DNA of 57,510 bases from DASQFQ01 sp038238015 (GCA_038238015.1 JBBRYA010000016.1:1-57510); one strand, 5' to 3'. Positions 32,895 through 41,437 are shown, counted from the first letter of the stretch. A program made the numbers and translations. Notes: a model not told the origin generated them from the letters alone.

Positions 32895-33978
32895 CCGCGA
32901 GCGCCTGCTCGAGGTCGCGCCACAGGTCCTCGGGGTGCTCGCAGCCGACGCTGACGCGCAGCAGCGAGGGCGGGACGGGCTCGGTGGGGTAGCGCGCGCG
33001 GCGCTCGATCAGGGTCTCGACGCCGCCGAGGCTGGTCGCGTGGGTGAGCACGCGCACGCGTGCGCAGACCGCGTCGGCCGCCTCCGCCCCGCCGTGGAGC
33101 TCGAACGCGAGCATCGCGCCAAAGCCGTCCATCAGCCGGCACGCGCGCTCGTGGCCCGGGTCGTCGGGGAGGCTCGGGTGGTGCACGGCGGAGACGGCCG
33201 GGTGGGCGGCCAGGCGGTCGGCGAGCATGCAGGCCGTGGGCTGAGCGCGGTCGAGGCGCACCGGCAGCGTGCGCAGGCCGCGCAGCGCGAGGAAGGACTC
33301 GAGCGCCCCGGGGGTGGCACCGGTCCGGGCGCGCGCGTGGCGCAGGCGCTCGACGCGCTCGGGGTCGCGGGCGCTGGCGACGCCGAGCAGGAGGTCGGAG
33401 TGCCCGCCGATGAACTTCGTCGCGCTGTGCATCACCACGTCGGCGCCGAGCTCGAGCGGGCGCTGGAGCAGCGGCGAGGCGAAGGTCGAGTCGACGACCA
33501 CCGCCGTCCCCGCGTCGCGGCAGAGCACGTCGAGCTCGGCGATCCCGATCAACGGGTTCGTGGGGCTCTCCAGCCACAGCAGGTCGGCGCCCTCGGCGGC
33601 CTGCAGGGTCGCCTGCGTGTCGGTCACGTCGACCGACTGCAGCTCGATCCGGCCCGCCTCGGCGCGTTCGCGCAGCAGCTCGCGCACCCCGGTGTAGCCG
33701 ACCTGCGGCCCGACCACGCGCGCCCCTACCGGGAGGTCCTCGAGGATCGCGGCCGCGGCGGCCATGCCCGACGCGAACGCCGTCGTCACGCCGCCCTCGA
33801 GCGCGCCGAGCGCCTCCTCCAGGGCGGACCACGTCGGCGAGCCCTCCTCACGGGCGTAGCCGATCTCGCGGTAGCTGGACGCGAGCACGATCGGCTGGTT
33901 CAGCGGCGCGTCGGGCACCGCCGGGCCGCGTCCTGCCTGGATCGCCCGGGTCGAGGGATGCAGCTGGTCGCCGCTCAT
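32884..33978 (-). CDS. transsulfuration PLP enzyme (cystathionine gamma-synthase/lyase family)
   Basis: 364 aa. PLP-binding lysine in VVMHSATKFIGGHSDLLLG, substrate/PLP residues in ASGMAAAAAI, WLESPTNPLIGIAE, VVVDSTFASPLLQRPLELGAD and the C-terminal VRVLTHATSLGGVETLIERR. These are the standard Cys/Met metabolism family blocks. Whether it makes cystathionine or cleaves it (or methionine) cannot be read from sequence alone. The ATG overlaps the Nudix stop (ATGA), so the two are coupled. The open frame continues upstream only as a shadow of the Nudix gene. Confidence 0.9.
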   Translation of the reverse strand: MSGDQLHPSTRAIQAGRGPAVPDAPLNQPIVLASSYREIGYAREEGSPTWSALEEALGALEGGVTTAFASGMAAAAAILEDLPVGARVVGPQVGYTGVRELLRERAEAGRIELQSVDVTDTQATLQAAEGADLLWLESPTNPLIGIAELDVLCRDAGTAVVVDSTFASPLLQRPLELGADVVMHSATKFIGGHSDLLLGVASARDPERVERLRHARARTGATPGALESFLALRGLRTLPVRLDRAQPTACMLADRLAAHPAVSAVHHPSLPDDPGHERACRLMDGFGAMLAFELHGGAEAADAVCARVRVLTHATSLGGVETLIERRARYPTEPVPPSLLRVSVGCEHPEDLWRDLEQALAVSS

Positions 33979-34589
33979 GCCCGGTAGCCCGGCTCGCCGG
34001 GCAGGACGACGCGCGCGACCTCGCCCTCGGTCACGACCTGCGGCTCGATCGGCTCGACCGTGCGCCCGCGCGCCCAGGCCAGCAGCTCGTCCGCCGACGC
34101 GAAGCGCTCGAGCTGCTCGAGCGTCTTGATCGTGGGGAACACGAGCACGATCTCCTCGCGCGCGTGGGCCTCGAGCGCTCCCCGCGGGGTGAACCAGCCG
34201 AGGTCGACCATCTCCTCGCCGTCGGGTCGAGGCTCCGCGCCGGCCGGGGCGGCGGCGAGGTAGAAGTGGGTGTCGAAGCGGATCCTGACCTGCGCCGGAG
34301 TGATCCACTGCGAGAACTTCACGAGCGCCTCCGGGTCCGCGAGGGCCACGCCCGCCTCCTCGGCGACCTCGCGCGCGGCGGCCACGCGATGGTCCTCCTC
34401 GGGGTCCACGGCTCCGCCGGGGAACACCCACGCGCCGCCCATGAAGCGCTGGGCGGGGTTGCGCTCGAGCAACAGCACCTCGAGCGTCTCCGCGCCACCG
34501 CGCAGCAGGATCACCGTCGCCGCCTGGCGGGGCGCCGTCGGGGCACCGTCGTTGAGCTCCTCCCCAGGGGCTGACCGGTCGACCTGCAT
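33975..34589 (-). CDS. Nudix hydrolase
   Basis: 204 aa. The Nudix box is complete: GGAVDPEEDHRVAAAREVAE continuing into EAG, matching GX5EX7REUXEEXGU. The flanking FMGGAWVFPGG and the C-terminal helical region resemble the NUDT7/NUDT19-like CoA or ADP-sugar hydrolase subgroup, but the substrate is uncertain. TAGGGT (complement of 34599-34604) lies 9 nt before the ATG. It is divergent from rubredoxin and the first gene of a two-gene operon with the PLP enzyme. Confidence 0.9.
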   Translation of the reverse strand: MQVDRSAPGEELNDGAPTAPRQAATVILLRGGAETLEVLLLERNPAQRFMGGAWVFPGGAVDPEEDHRVAAAREVAEEAGVALADPEALVKFSQWITPAQVRIRFDTHFYLAAAPAGAEPRPDGEEMVDLGWFTPRGALEAHAREEIVLVFPTIKTLEQLERFASADELLAWARGRTVEPIEPQVVTEGEVARVVLPGEPGYRA

Positions 34590-34616
34590 CGCGGGGCGAC
34601 CCTACTATCCGTGGCC
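34590..34616. promoter_or_regulatory. 27-bp divergent leaderless promoter with overlapping -10 elements
   Basis: Between the Nudix ATG (34589, minus) and the rubredoxin ATG (34617, plus). The plus -10 is TACTAT (34603-34608), 8 nt before its ATG; the minus -10 is TAGGGT (complement of 34599-34604), 9 nt before its ATG. The two hexamers share 2 bp, so polymerase can occupy only one at a time. Confidence 0.6.
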
Positions 34617-34799
34617 ATGACGACGACAAGCACCGCTCAGAAGTGGATCTGCGAATCCTGCGGGTTCATCTACGACCCGGCCGACGGCGACCCCGACGGC
34701 GGGATCCCGCCCGGGACCCCGTTCGAGGAGATCCCCAAGGACTGGTTCTGCCCTGTCTGCGGGGCCCGCAAGGCCGACTTCTCGCTCTACGAGGACTGA
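34617..34799 (+). CDS. rubredoxin
   Basis: 60 aa. Two CxxC iron-binding motifs, WICESCGFIYDP and WFCPVCGARK, in the normal rubredoxin frame with conserved PPGTPFEEIPKDW between them. It holds one iron atom and transfers single electrons, for example to an alkane hydroxylase or an oxygen-detoxifying enzyme; no obvious partner is adjacent. A GTG two codons upstream (34611) is in frame, but the ATG at 34617 fits the 8-nt distance from TACTAT and gives MTTTSTAQKWICESC. Confidence 0.95.
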   Translation: MTTTSTAQKWICESCGFIYDPADGDPDGGIPPGTPFEEIPKDWFCPVCGARKADFSLYED

Positions 34800-34826
34800 A
34801 ACCCCACCCGCAGGCCGCGCCTCGGG

Positions 34827-34840
34827 CCACGCTAGCGTGG
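34827..34840 (+). promoter_or_regulatory. 14-bp perfect palindrome covering the -10 of the next gene
   Basis: CCACGCTAGCGTGG is its own reverse complement. The TAGCGT within it (34833-34838) lies 10 nt before the ATG at 34849 and is the likely -10. A protein binding the palindrome would block the promoter directly. Confidence 0.45.
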
Positions 34841-34848
34841 TCTGACTG

Positions 34849-36354
34849 ATGCCCGGACGCCGGCCCCTGCCTCCGCTCGAGCTGCTGGTGTTCGTGGTCG
34901 GGTCCTCGACGCTCGGCGCCGAGATCGCCGCGGCGCGGCTGCTCGCGCCGTACTTCGGCGCTTCGACGGTCGTGTGGGCGAACACGATCGCGATCGTGCT
35001 CGTGGCGCTCTCGATCGGCTACTGGTTCGGCGGGCGGATGGCCGACCGCCACCCCGACCTGCGGTCGCTGTGCCTGCTGGTGCTCGTCGCCTCGCTGCTG
35101 CTCGGCCTGGTCCCGATCGTGGCCGGCCCGTTCCTGTCGCTGAGCGTCAAGGCGTTCGACACCTACTCGCTGGGCGCGTTCGCGGGCTCGCTGCTGGGCG
35201 TGCTCGCGCTGGTGGCCCTGCCCGTGCTGATGCTGGGGGCGGTGTCGCCGTGGGCGATCCGCCTCAAGCTCGAGGACCTCGAAGCCTCGGGCGAGACGGC
35301 GGGCCGGATGTACGCGATCTCGACGGTCGGCTCGCTGGTCGGCACGTTCGCGAGCGCGCTGCTGCTGATCCCGCTGGTCGGCACGCAGCGGACGTTCCTC
35401 ACCTTCGCGCTCGCGCTTGCGGTCGTCGCCGCGCTCGGCCTCGGCCGCCGCTGGGCGCTCGCCCCGCTCGCGGTCGCGGGCCTGCTCGCGCTGCCGATCG
35501 GCACCGTCAAGGCGGCCGAGGAGGGCCGGGTGATCCACGAGGCCGACACCGAGTACCAGTACGCCCGCGTGATCGACTTCCCCGGGGGCGAGCGGCGGCT
35601 CGAGCTCAACGAGGGCCAGGCGGTCCACTCGATCTACAGGCCGGACACGGTGCTGACCGGCGACTACTGGGACGGGCTGCTCGTGCTGCCCTTCGCCACG
35701 CGGCCCGCGCCGCCGCGGCGCATCGCGATCCTCGGCTTCGCGGGCGGGACGACGGCGCGGGCCTACGAGCACTACTTCCCCGCCACGCAGATCGACGGGG
35801 TCGAGATCGACGGCGAGCTGTTCGACATCGGCCACCGCTACTTCGGCCTGCACCGGCGCCCGCAGCTGCACGAGCACACCGAGGACGCGCGCCCCTTCCT
35901 GCGCCGCACGACCGAGCGCTACGACCTGATCATGCTCGACACGTATCGCCAGCCCTACATCCCGTTCTACCTCACGACGAAGGAGTTCTTCGCGCTCGCC
36001 CGCAAGCGGCTCGCGCCGGGCGGCAGCCTGGTCATCAACGTCGGGCACCCCGAAGGGGACGACAAGCTCGAGAAGGTGCTGTCGGCGACGATGGGCCGGT
36101 CCCTGCCGCATGTCGTGCGCGACCCGATGACGCCGACGAACACGCTGCTGGTCGGCTCGGTCGCGACCCCGAGCGCGGCGAGCCTGCGCGCCGCCGAGCC
36201 GGCGCTCGCCCCGGAGCTCGCGCGGCTGGCCGAGCAGTCGGCGCGGCGCCTCGCGCCGCCGCTGCGCGGCGGCCGGGTCTACACCGACGACCGCGCGCCG
36301 GTCGAGTGGCTGGTGGACAAGTCGATCGTCAGTTACGCCGCAGGCGGGAAGTGA
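34849..36354 (+). CDS. fused MFS-like membrane / spermidine synthase-like protein
   Basis: 501 aa. About residues 5-215 are hydrophobic with some seven helices (LLVFVVGSSTLGAEIAAARL, NTIAIVLVALSIGYWFGGRM, and others). Residues about 280-450 form a spermidine-synthase-like Rossmann domain (RRIAILGFAGGTTARAYEHY, IDGVEIDGELFDIG, RPFLRRTTERYDLIMLDTYR). The nucleotide loop reads GFAGGT instead of the usual GxGGGT, and the polyamine-site Asp pattern is altered, so true spermidine synthase activity is doubtful. Related fused proteins are widespread but poorly characterised. It ends 6 nt from the convergent transhydrogenase stop. Confidence 0.85.
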   Translation: MPGRRPLPPLELLVFVVGSSTLGAEIAAARLLAPYFGASTVVWANTIAIVLVALSIGYWFGGRMADRHPDLRSLCLLVLVASLLLGLVPIVAGPFLSLSVKAFDTYSLGAFAGSLLGVLALVALPVLMLGAVSPWAIRLKLEDLEASGETAGRMYAISTVGSLVGTFASALLLIPLVGTQRTFLTFALALAVVAALGLGRRWALAPLAVAGLLALPIGTVKAAEEGRVIHEADTEYQYARVIDFPGGERRLELNEGQAVHSIYRPDTVLTGDYWDGLLVLPFATRPAPPRRIAILGFAGGTTARAYEHYFPATQIDGVEIDGELFDIGHRYFGLHRRPQLHEHTEDARPFLRRTTERYDLIMLDTYRQPYIPFYLTTKEFFALARKRLAPGGSLVINVGHPEGDDKLEKVLSATMGRSLPHVVRDPMTPTNTLLVGSVATPSAASLRAAEPALAPELARLAEQSARRLAPPLRGGRVYTDDRAPVEWLVDKSIVSYAAGGK

Positions 36355-36360
36355 ACTGCT

Positions 36361-37746
36361 TCACGTCATCCGGTTGACCGCATCCAGCGCGGCGACCTTG
36401 TAGGCCTCGGCGAAGGTGGGGTAGTTGAACACCGCCGAGACCAGGAAGTCGACGGTGTTGTTGCCGCCCATCACCGCTTGGCCGATGTGGACGAGGTCGG
36501 CAGCGCTGGTGCCCAGCACGTGGACGCCGAGCAGCTTGCGGTCCTCGGTGGAGATCAGCAGCTTGAGCATCCCGTCCTCGTCACCGGTCATGACGCCCCG
36601 CGCCAGCTCCTTCCAGCGGGCGATCCCCGTGACGTAGGGCACCGCGGCCTCCGTGAGCTCCTCCTCGGTGCGCCCGACCATGGCGATCTCGGGGATCGCG
36701 TAGACGCCGGTGGGGACGAGCTCGGGCATCTCGCTCACGGGGCGCTTGAAGGCGTGCAGCGCGGCCAGGCGGCCCTGCTCCATCGCGGTGGCGGCGAGGC
36801 CCTGGCCTCCGCTCACCACGTCGCCGACGGCGAAGATGTGCTTCGCGGAGGTGCGGAAGTCCTCGTCGACCTCCAGGCGCCCGCGCGCGTCCGCCTTCAG
36901 GCCCGCCTTGGCGAGGCCGAGCTTCTCCGTGGCGCCCTGGCGACCGGTCGCGTAGAGCAGGGTCTCGGACGGGATCACCTTGCCCGAGGCGAGCTTGGTC
37001 TGCACGCCGTCGTCGTGCCTGGAGACCGAGGCGACCTTCTCGTTGAGGCGGAACGTGACGTTGCTGCGGCGCAGCAGGTACTGCAGTGTCTCGCCGATCT
37101 CGCCGTCGAGGAAGGTGAGGATGCGCGGGCGCTGGTCCACGACCGTGACCTTGGTCCCGAGCTTGCCGAACATCGACGCGTACTCGACGCCGATGACCCC
37201 GGCGCCGACCACGATCATGCTCCGCGGCACGCGGTGGTGCAGGTGCAGCAGGCCGTCGGAGTCGATGATCGTGCGCTCGTCGAACTCCACGTCCTTCGGG
37301 CGCGCGGGGGTCGTGCCGACCGCGATGACGATGTTCTCGGCGCTGTAGGTGGAGTCCTCGTCCTCGTCGCACACGCAGACGGTGTGCTCGTCGACGAACT
37401 CGCCGTCGCCGAACAGCAGCCCGACGCGGTTGCGCCGGAACTGCTCGCGCACCAGCATCGCCTCGGCACCGACCACGCGCGCGGTGCGATCCATCAGGAA
37501 CTCGACCGCCGCCCGCTCCCGGCCCTCCGGGTGCAGCGGGTCGGGCATGTCCAGCGGGCGCCGCGCGAGCTCGTCCAGGACCGCCACCCGCAGCGTCTTG
37601 GACGGGATCGTCCCGGTGTGGATCGAGTTGCCGCCGAGGTGCTGCCGGCGCTCGACCACCGCCACGCGCTTGCCGAGCTTGGCGGCCTGGATGGCGGCGC
37701 GCTGGCCGCTGGGGCCCGAGCCGATGACGAGCAGGTCGAGGTCCAT
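36361..37746 (-). CDS. sthA: soluble pyridine nucleotide transhydrogenase
   Basis: 461 aa, flavoprotein disulfide reductase fold. FAD-binding VIGSGPSGQRAAIQAAKLG, NAD-binding VVGAGVIGVEYASMFGKLG, FAVGDVVSGGQGLAATAMEQG and C-terminal FNYPTFAEAYKVAALDAVNR align closely with E. coli SthA. The redox-disulfide position reads GGNSIHTGTIPSK with no cysteine at all, consistent with a transhydrogenase rather than lipoamide dehydrogenase. It interconverts NADPH and NADH in the cytoplasm. A TATGAG hexamer lies 6 nt before the ATG on this strand. Confidence 0.92.
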   Translation of the reverse strand: MDLDLLVIGSGPSGQRAAIQAAKLGKRVAVVERRQHLGGNSIHTGTIPSKTLRVAVLDELARRPLDMPDPLHPEGRERAAVEFLMDRTARVVGAEAMLVREQFRRNRVGLLFGDGEFVDEHTVCVCDEDEDSTYSAENIVIAVGTTPARPKDVEFDERTIIDSDGLLHLHHRVPRSMIVVGAGVIGVEYASMFGKLGTKVTVVDQRPRILTFLDGEIGETLQYLLRRSNVTFRLNEKVASVSRHDDGVQTKLASGKVIPSETLLYATGRQGATEKLGLAKAGLKADARGRLEVDEDFRTSAKHIFAVGDVVSGGQGLAATAMEQGRLAALHAFKRPVSEMPELVPTGVYAIPEIAMVGRTEEELTEAAVPYVTGIARWKELARGVMTGDEDGMLKLLISTEDRKLLGVHVLGTSAADLVHIGQAVMGGNNTVDFLVSAVFNYPTFAEAYKVAALDAVNRMT

Positions 37747-37777
37747 TGCGCCCTCATACCCCCGAACGGGCGCGACC

Positions 37778-39022
37778 CTACGCGGCGCGAGGCAGCGCTG
37801 AGCCGTCGAACAGCGGCGGCTGCGGCGCCCGGGCCGCCGCCACCGGGATGCCCGCGGACGGGCGGAAGCCGGTCCGCAGCGCCGCCCGCGAGAGCACGTG
37901 CGCGGCGTCGCGCAGCTCGGCCTTGGTGTGCGAGGCCATCACCGAGAGGCGCAGCCGCGACGTGCCGGCAGGCACCATCGGCGGGCGGATCGCCTGCGCG
38001 AACACGCCCTGCTCGAGGGCCGCCTCGGTGATCCGCATCGCGAGCTCCGCGTCGCCGATGACGAGCGGCACGATCTGCGTGCTCGAGCCGGCCACCTCGA
38101 AGCCCTCGCGCGCGAGCGCCGAGCGCAGGACGTCGGCGTTGGCCTGCAGCTTCTCGACCCTGCGCGGCTGCTCGCGCAGCAGCTCCAGCGCCGCCATGGC
38201 CGACGCGACGACGGTCGGCGGAAGCGCGCTGGAGAACATCAGCGAGCGCGCGCTGTTGACGAGGTAGCGGGCGAGCGAGCGCTCGCAGCAGACGTAGCCG
38301 CCATAGGAGCCCAGCGCGGTGGCGAGCGTCCCGATCACGACGTCGACCTCGCGCTCGAGCCCCGCCTCGGCCACCGCGCCGCGGCCGCAGGGCCCGATCG
38401 CGCCGGTGCCGTGGGCCTCGTCGACCAGCACGCGCACGTCGTGACGGCGGGCGAGGTCGACGATCCCCTGCAGCGGCGCGACGTCCCCGTCCATCGCGAA
38501 GACGCCGTCGGTGACGATCAGCGCGGCGCGGCCGTCGGCGTTGCGCAGCCCCCACTCCAGGTGGTCGAGATCGGCGTGGTCGTAGACGAAGGGCTCGGCG
38601 CCGGAGAGCCGGCAGCCGTCGACGCTCGAGGCGTGGTTGAGCTCGTCGCAGAACACCAGCTCGCCCTTGCCCGCGAGCGCCGGGATCGCGCCCGCGGCGG
38701 CGAGGTAGCCCGAGCCGAAGAGCACGGCGGCCTCGGTGCCCGTGAAGTCGGCGAGGCGCTCCTCCAGGCGCCGGTGCAGCGTCATGTTGCCCGACACCAG
38801 GCGCGTGGAGCCCGCGCCGACGCCCCAGCGCATCGCCGCGTCGGCAGCCGCCTCGCGCACCCGCGGATGGTCGGCGAGGCCGAGGTAGTTGTCGGAGCAG
38901 AGCAGCAGCACCGGCTTCCCATCGAGGACCACGCGTGGTCCCTGGGGGCCGCTGACCATGCGCATGCGGCGGTAGAGGCCGAGCTCTTCGAGCTCGGCAA
39001 GGCGGTCCTCGACGTCGAGCAT
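37778..39022 (-). CDS. BioF/KBL-like alpha-oxoamine synthase homologue lacking the PLP lysine
   Basis: 414 aa. Overall fold and motifs are those of 8-amino-7-oxononanoate synthase / 2-amino-3-ketobutyrate CoA ligase: NYLGLADHPRVREAA, GSGYLAAAGAIPAL, FCDELNHASSVDGCRLSG, VLVDEAHGTGAIGPCGRG. At the PLP-lysine site, where the family has GT-L-(S/G)-KA-(L/I)G, the sequence is GTLATALGSYGGYVCC: Lys is replaced by Thr (codon ACC on the minus strand). A Schiff base could not form there, so the protein may be inactive or have another role. TACCGT lies 6 nt before the ATG (leaderless). No other biotin genes are nearby. Confidence 0.85.
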   Translation of the reverse strand: MLDVEDRLAELEELGLYRRMRMVSGPQGPRVVLDGKPVLLLCSDNYLGLADHPRVREAAADAAMRWGVGAGSTRLVSGNMTLHRRLEERLADFTGTEAAVLFGSGYLAAAGAIPALAGKGELVFCDELNHASSVDGCRLSGAEPFVYDHADLDHLEWGLRNADGRAALIVTDGVFAMDGDVAPLQGIVDLARRHDVRVLVDEAHGTGAIGPCGRGAVAEAGLEREVDVVIGTLATALGSYGGYVCCERSLARYLVNSARSLMFSSALPPTVVASAMAALELLREQPRRVEKLQANADVLRSALAREGFEVAGSSTQIVPLVIGDAELAMRITEAALEQGVFAQAIRPPMVPAGTSRLRLSVMASHTKAELRDAAHVLSRAALRTGFRPSAGIPVAAARAPQPPLFDGSALPRAA

Positions 39023-39063
39023 GGCCGAACGGTAGGCGCAGCTCCGGACGCTGCGGCGGCGCG

Positions 39064-40848
39064 CTACTGCTCGTGCACCACCGCGGCGTGGCCGCCGCCG
39101 CGGCGCACCGGCTCGGCCGCTGCGCGCATCCGCCGGTTCTTGAGGAACTGGATGCCGGTGGCCGCCCCGATCTCGCCGCCCACGGGCAGCACGAAGCGCT
39201 GCCCGCGCGGGCTCAGCCCCGGCCCGTAGCGGTCGATGAAGCCCTGCTCGGCCTCGGTGTTCGCGGCGTTGCGCTGGGACGCGCGCGGCTGCGCGATCGC
39301 GACCGGCAGCGGCTGCTTGAAGTCGATCTCGTTGACCAGGGTCTGGAGCACCGTCGTGATGATCGTCGCGCCGCCGGGCGAGCCGAGCGCGATCAGCGGC
39401 CGGCCCTTGCGGAACACGATCACGGGGGAGATGCTCGAGCGCGGGCGCTGGCCGCCGCGCACGGCGTTGGGGTGGGTCGTGGAGTCGACGTTGAAGTCGG
39501 TCAGCTCGTTGTTGAGCAGCAAGCCGCGGCCGGGCACGACGATGCCGCTTCCGCCGGTCTGCTCGATCGTGAACGTGTAGGCGACCACGTTGCCGAAGCG
39601 GTCGGCGACGGTCAGGTGCGTGGTCGAGCGCCCCTGCTCCTCGCCGCCGCTCTGAGGCCGTGTCGGCGGCTGCGCGCCGCCGGAGAACGGGTAGGGGTTG
39701 CCGGGCTTGACCGGGCTGGTCGCGGCGCGGTCGCCGATCAGCGCGCGGCGCTGCGCCGCGAAGCCGGGGGAGATCAGGCCGCGGAGCGGGACCTTGAAGA
39801 AGCTCGGGTCGGCCAGGAACGCGTTGCGGTCGGCATAGGCGAGGCGGGTGGCCTCGAGGTAGCGGTGCAGCGCCGTCGAGCGGTCGCCGGTGAGATCGAA
39901 GCCCTCGAGGATGTTCAGCGCCTCCGTGACCGTGCTGCCGCCGCTGGAGGGCGGGCCCATCCCGAATACCTCGCGGCCGCGATAGCGGGTGTAGGTCGGG
40001 CGCCGTCGCTTGGCCTCGTAGCGGGCGAGGTCCTCGGTGGTCATGTAGCCCGGGCGCACGTTGCGGCTGGTCGGCTGCGCGACCGGCGGGTTCTGGACGG
40101 TGTTGACGATGTCGCGCGCGAGCGCCCCGCGGTAGAAGGCGCCCGCGCCGCGACGCGCGATCAGCCGGAGCGTGGCGGCCAGCTGCGGGTTGCGCTGGAC
40201 CTCGCCCTTGGCGCGCGCGGTCAGGTCGGACTTGAGGTAGACGGAGCGCGTCGAGCTGAAGTCCTTGAAGATCTGCTGGTTGTCGCGCGTCTGGCCGGCG
40301 AACGTGTCGTCGACCACGAAGCCCTTGGCGGCGGTCCGGATGGCCGGCCTGAGCAGCGTGCGCAGCGTGCGCGTGCCGTAGCGGTCGAGCACGAGCTGCC
40401 AGCCGGCCACGGTGCCGGGCACCCCGACCGAGAGCCCGCTCACGCGCTGCTGGGCGAACGGGAACGGCTTGCCGGTCGCCTTGTCGATGAACGCGTCGGA
40501 GGGCATTGCCTGCGGCGCGGTCTCGCGCGAGTCGATCGTGTCCACGCGGTTGCGCCGGGCGTCGTAGAGCACCATGAAGCCGCCGCCGCCGATGCCGCTC
40601 GAGTACGGCTCGACCACGCCGAGCACGCCCGCGGCGGCTACCGCGGCGTCGAAGGCGTTGCCGCCGTCGCGCAGCACGCCGATCGCGGCCTGGGTGGCGA
40701 GCGGGTCGACGCTGGCGGCGGCGCCGCCCGTGCCCGTCGCGGTCGGCACCTTCGGCGGGGCGGCGACCTGCGCCGAGGCCCCCGAGGGCCAGGCGACGGC
40801 GAGCGCGAGCAGGACGGTGAAGAGGGTGAGGCGCGCCATGGAGGTCAT
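39064..40848 (-). CDS. ggt: gamma-glutamyltransferase
   Basis: 594 aa. Signal peptide about residues 1-26 (PSGASAQ). The autoprocessing site is GRSTTHLTVADRFGNVVAY, where the Thr of TTHLTV becomes the N-terminal nucleophile of the small subunit. The glycine loop GGSGIVVPGRGLLLNNELTD and SPGGATIITTVLQTLVNE are also typical. It should be exported, cleave itself into two subunits and hydrolyse or transfer the gamma-glutamyl group of glutathione-like thiols. TAGATC lies 6 nt before the ATG, weakly matching the leaderless pattern. Confidence 0.93.
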   Translation of the reverse strand: MTSMARLTLFTVLLALAVAWPSGASAQVAAPPKVPTATGTGGAAASVDPLATQAAIGVLRDGGNAFDAAVAAAGVLGVVEPYSSGIGGGGFMVLYDARRNRVDTIDSRETAPQAMPSDAFIDKATGKPFPFAQQRVSGLSVGVPGTVAGWQLVLDRYGTRTLRTLLRPAIRTAAKGFVVDDTFAGQTRDNQQIFKDFSSTRSVYLKSDLTARAKGEVQRNPQLAATLRLIARRGAGAFYRGALARDIVNTVQNPPVAQPTSRNVRPGYMTTEDLARYEAKRRRPTYTRYRGREVFGMGPPSSGGSTVTEALNILEGFDLTGDRSTALHRYLEATRLAYADRNAFLADPSFFKVPLRGLISPGFAAQRRALIGDRAATSPVKPGNPYPFSGGAQPPTRPQSGGEEQGRSTTHLTVADRFGNVVAYTFTIEQTGGSGIVVPGRGLLLNNELTDFNVDSTTHPNAVRGGQRPRSSISPVIVFRKGRPLIALGSPGGATIITTVLQTLVNEIDFKQPLPVAIAQPRASQRNAANTEAEQGFIDRYGPGLSPRGQRFVLPVGGEIGAATGIQFLKNRRMRAAAEPVRRGGGHAAVVHEQ

Positions 40849-40867
40849 TGCGCCGATCTACCCCCGT

Positions 40868-41437
40868 TCACACGGCGGCGAACCGCACGTGCAGGTGGTC
40901 GTCGTGATAGATCAGCGTGGAGACCACGCCGCGCTTGCCGTGGAGGGGCAGGTCCGGTCCCGTGTAGACCTTGATCGCCCGCGCGCGCACGAAACGGTCG
41001 ACCAGCTCCTGGGCGAGCGCGGGGTCGACCTCGGCGGGGCGGTAGGCCTGGCGCTCGCGGCCGTCCTTGCGGGGGTAGTAGATGTCGACGTCGAGCCCCG
41101 TCTGGTGCGTCGCGTGCCCGAGGCCGCCGTAGCGCGAGCCGAAGAACCCGCCGTGCGGGCGCGAGAGGTCGCCGACCAGCACGCGCGCCCCGTCGGGATG
41201 CGCGTCGCGGTACTCGCGCAGCACGAGCTCGACGGTGTCGATCGTCTGCTGCGTGCCCCAGCGCCGCCAGCCGCGGTCGGGGCTGCGCTTGAGCACCGGG
41301 TCCCACGTGACCCAGTCAAAGCTCGCGGCCGGGAGCTGCACGCCATGGAGGAGCCGCCCCTCCGCCCGGGCCGGCGGCGGGCCGGCGAGCAGGACCGCCA
41401 GCAGCGCCGGCAGCGCCGCGAGCGCCAGCCGCCTCAT
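40868..41437 (-). CDS. penicillin-insensitive murein endopeptidase-like protein (MepA family)
   Basis: 189 aa. Signal peptide about residues 1-24 (PPPARAEG). Conserved zinc and active-site blocks are LVGDLSRPHGGFFGSRYGG, GHATHQTGLDVDIYY and the final YHDDHLHVRF, as in LAS-type M74 endopeptidases that cleave D-Ala-meso-DAP cross-links. It is shorter than E. coli MepA (274 aa) but holds the catalytic core. The ATG overlaps the enoyl-CoA hydratase stop (ATGA), an odd pairing of a cell-wall hydrolase with a metabolic gene. Confidence 0.85.
   Translation of the reverse strand: MRRLALAALPALLAVLLAGPPPARAEGRLLHGVQLPAASFDWVTWDPVLKRSPDRGWRRWGTQQTIDTVELVLREYRDAHPDGARVLVGDLSRPHGGFFGSRYGGLGHATHQTGLDVDIYYPRKDGRERQAYRPAEVDPALAQELVDRFVRARAIKVYTGPDLPLHGKRGVVSTLIYHDDHLHVRFAAV

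Noticed and set aside
34611..34616. GTG start for rubredoxin
   Set aside because: Only 2 nt from the -10 hexamer; the ATG at 34617 gives 8 nt, as in other genes.
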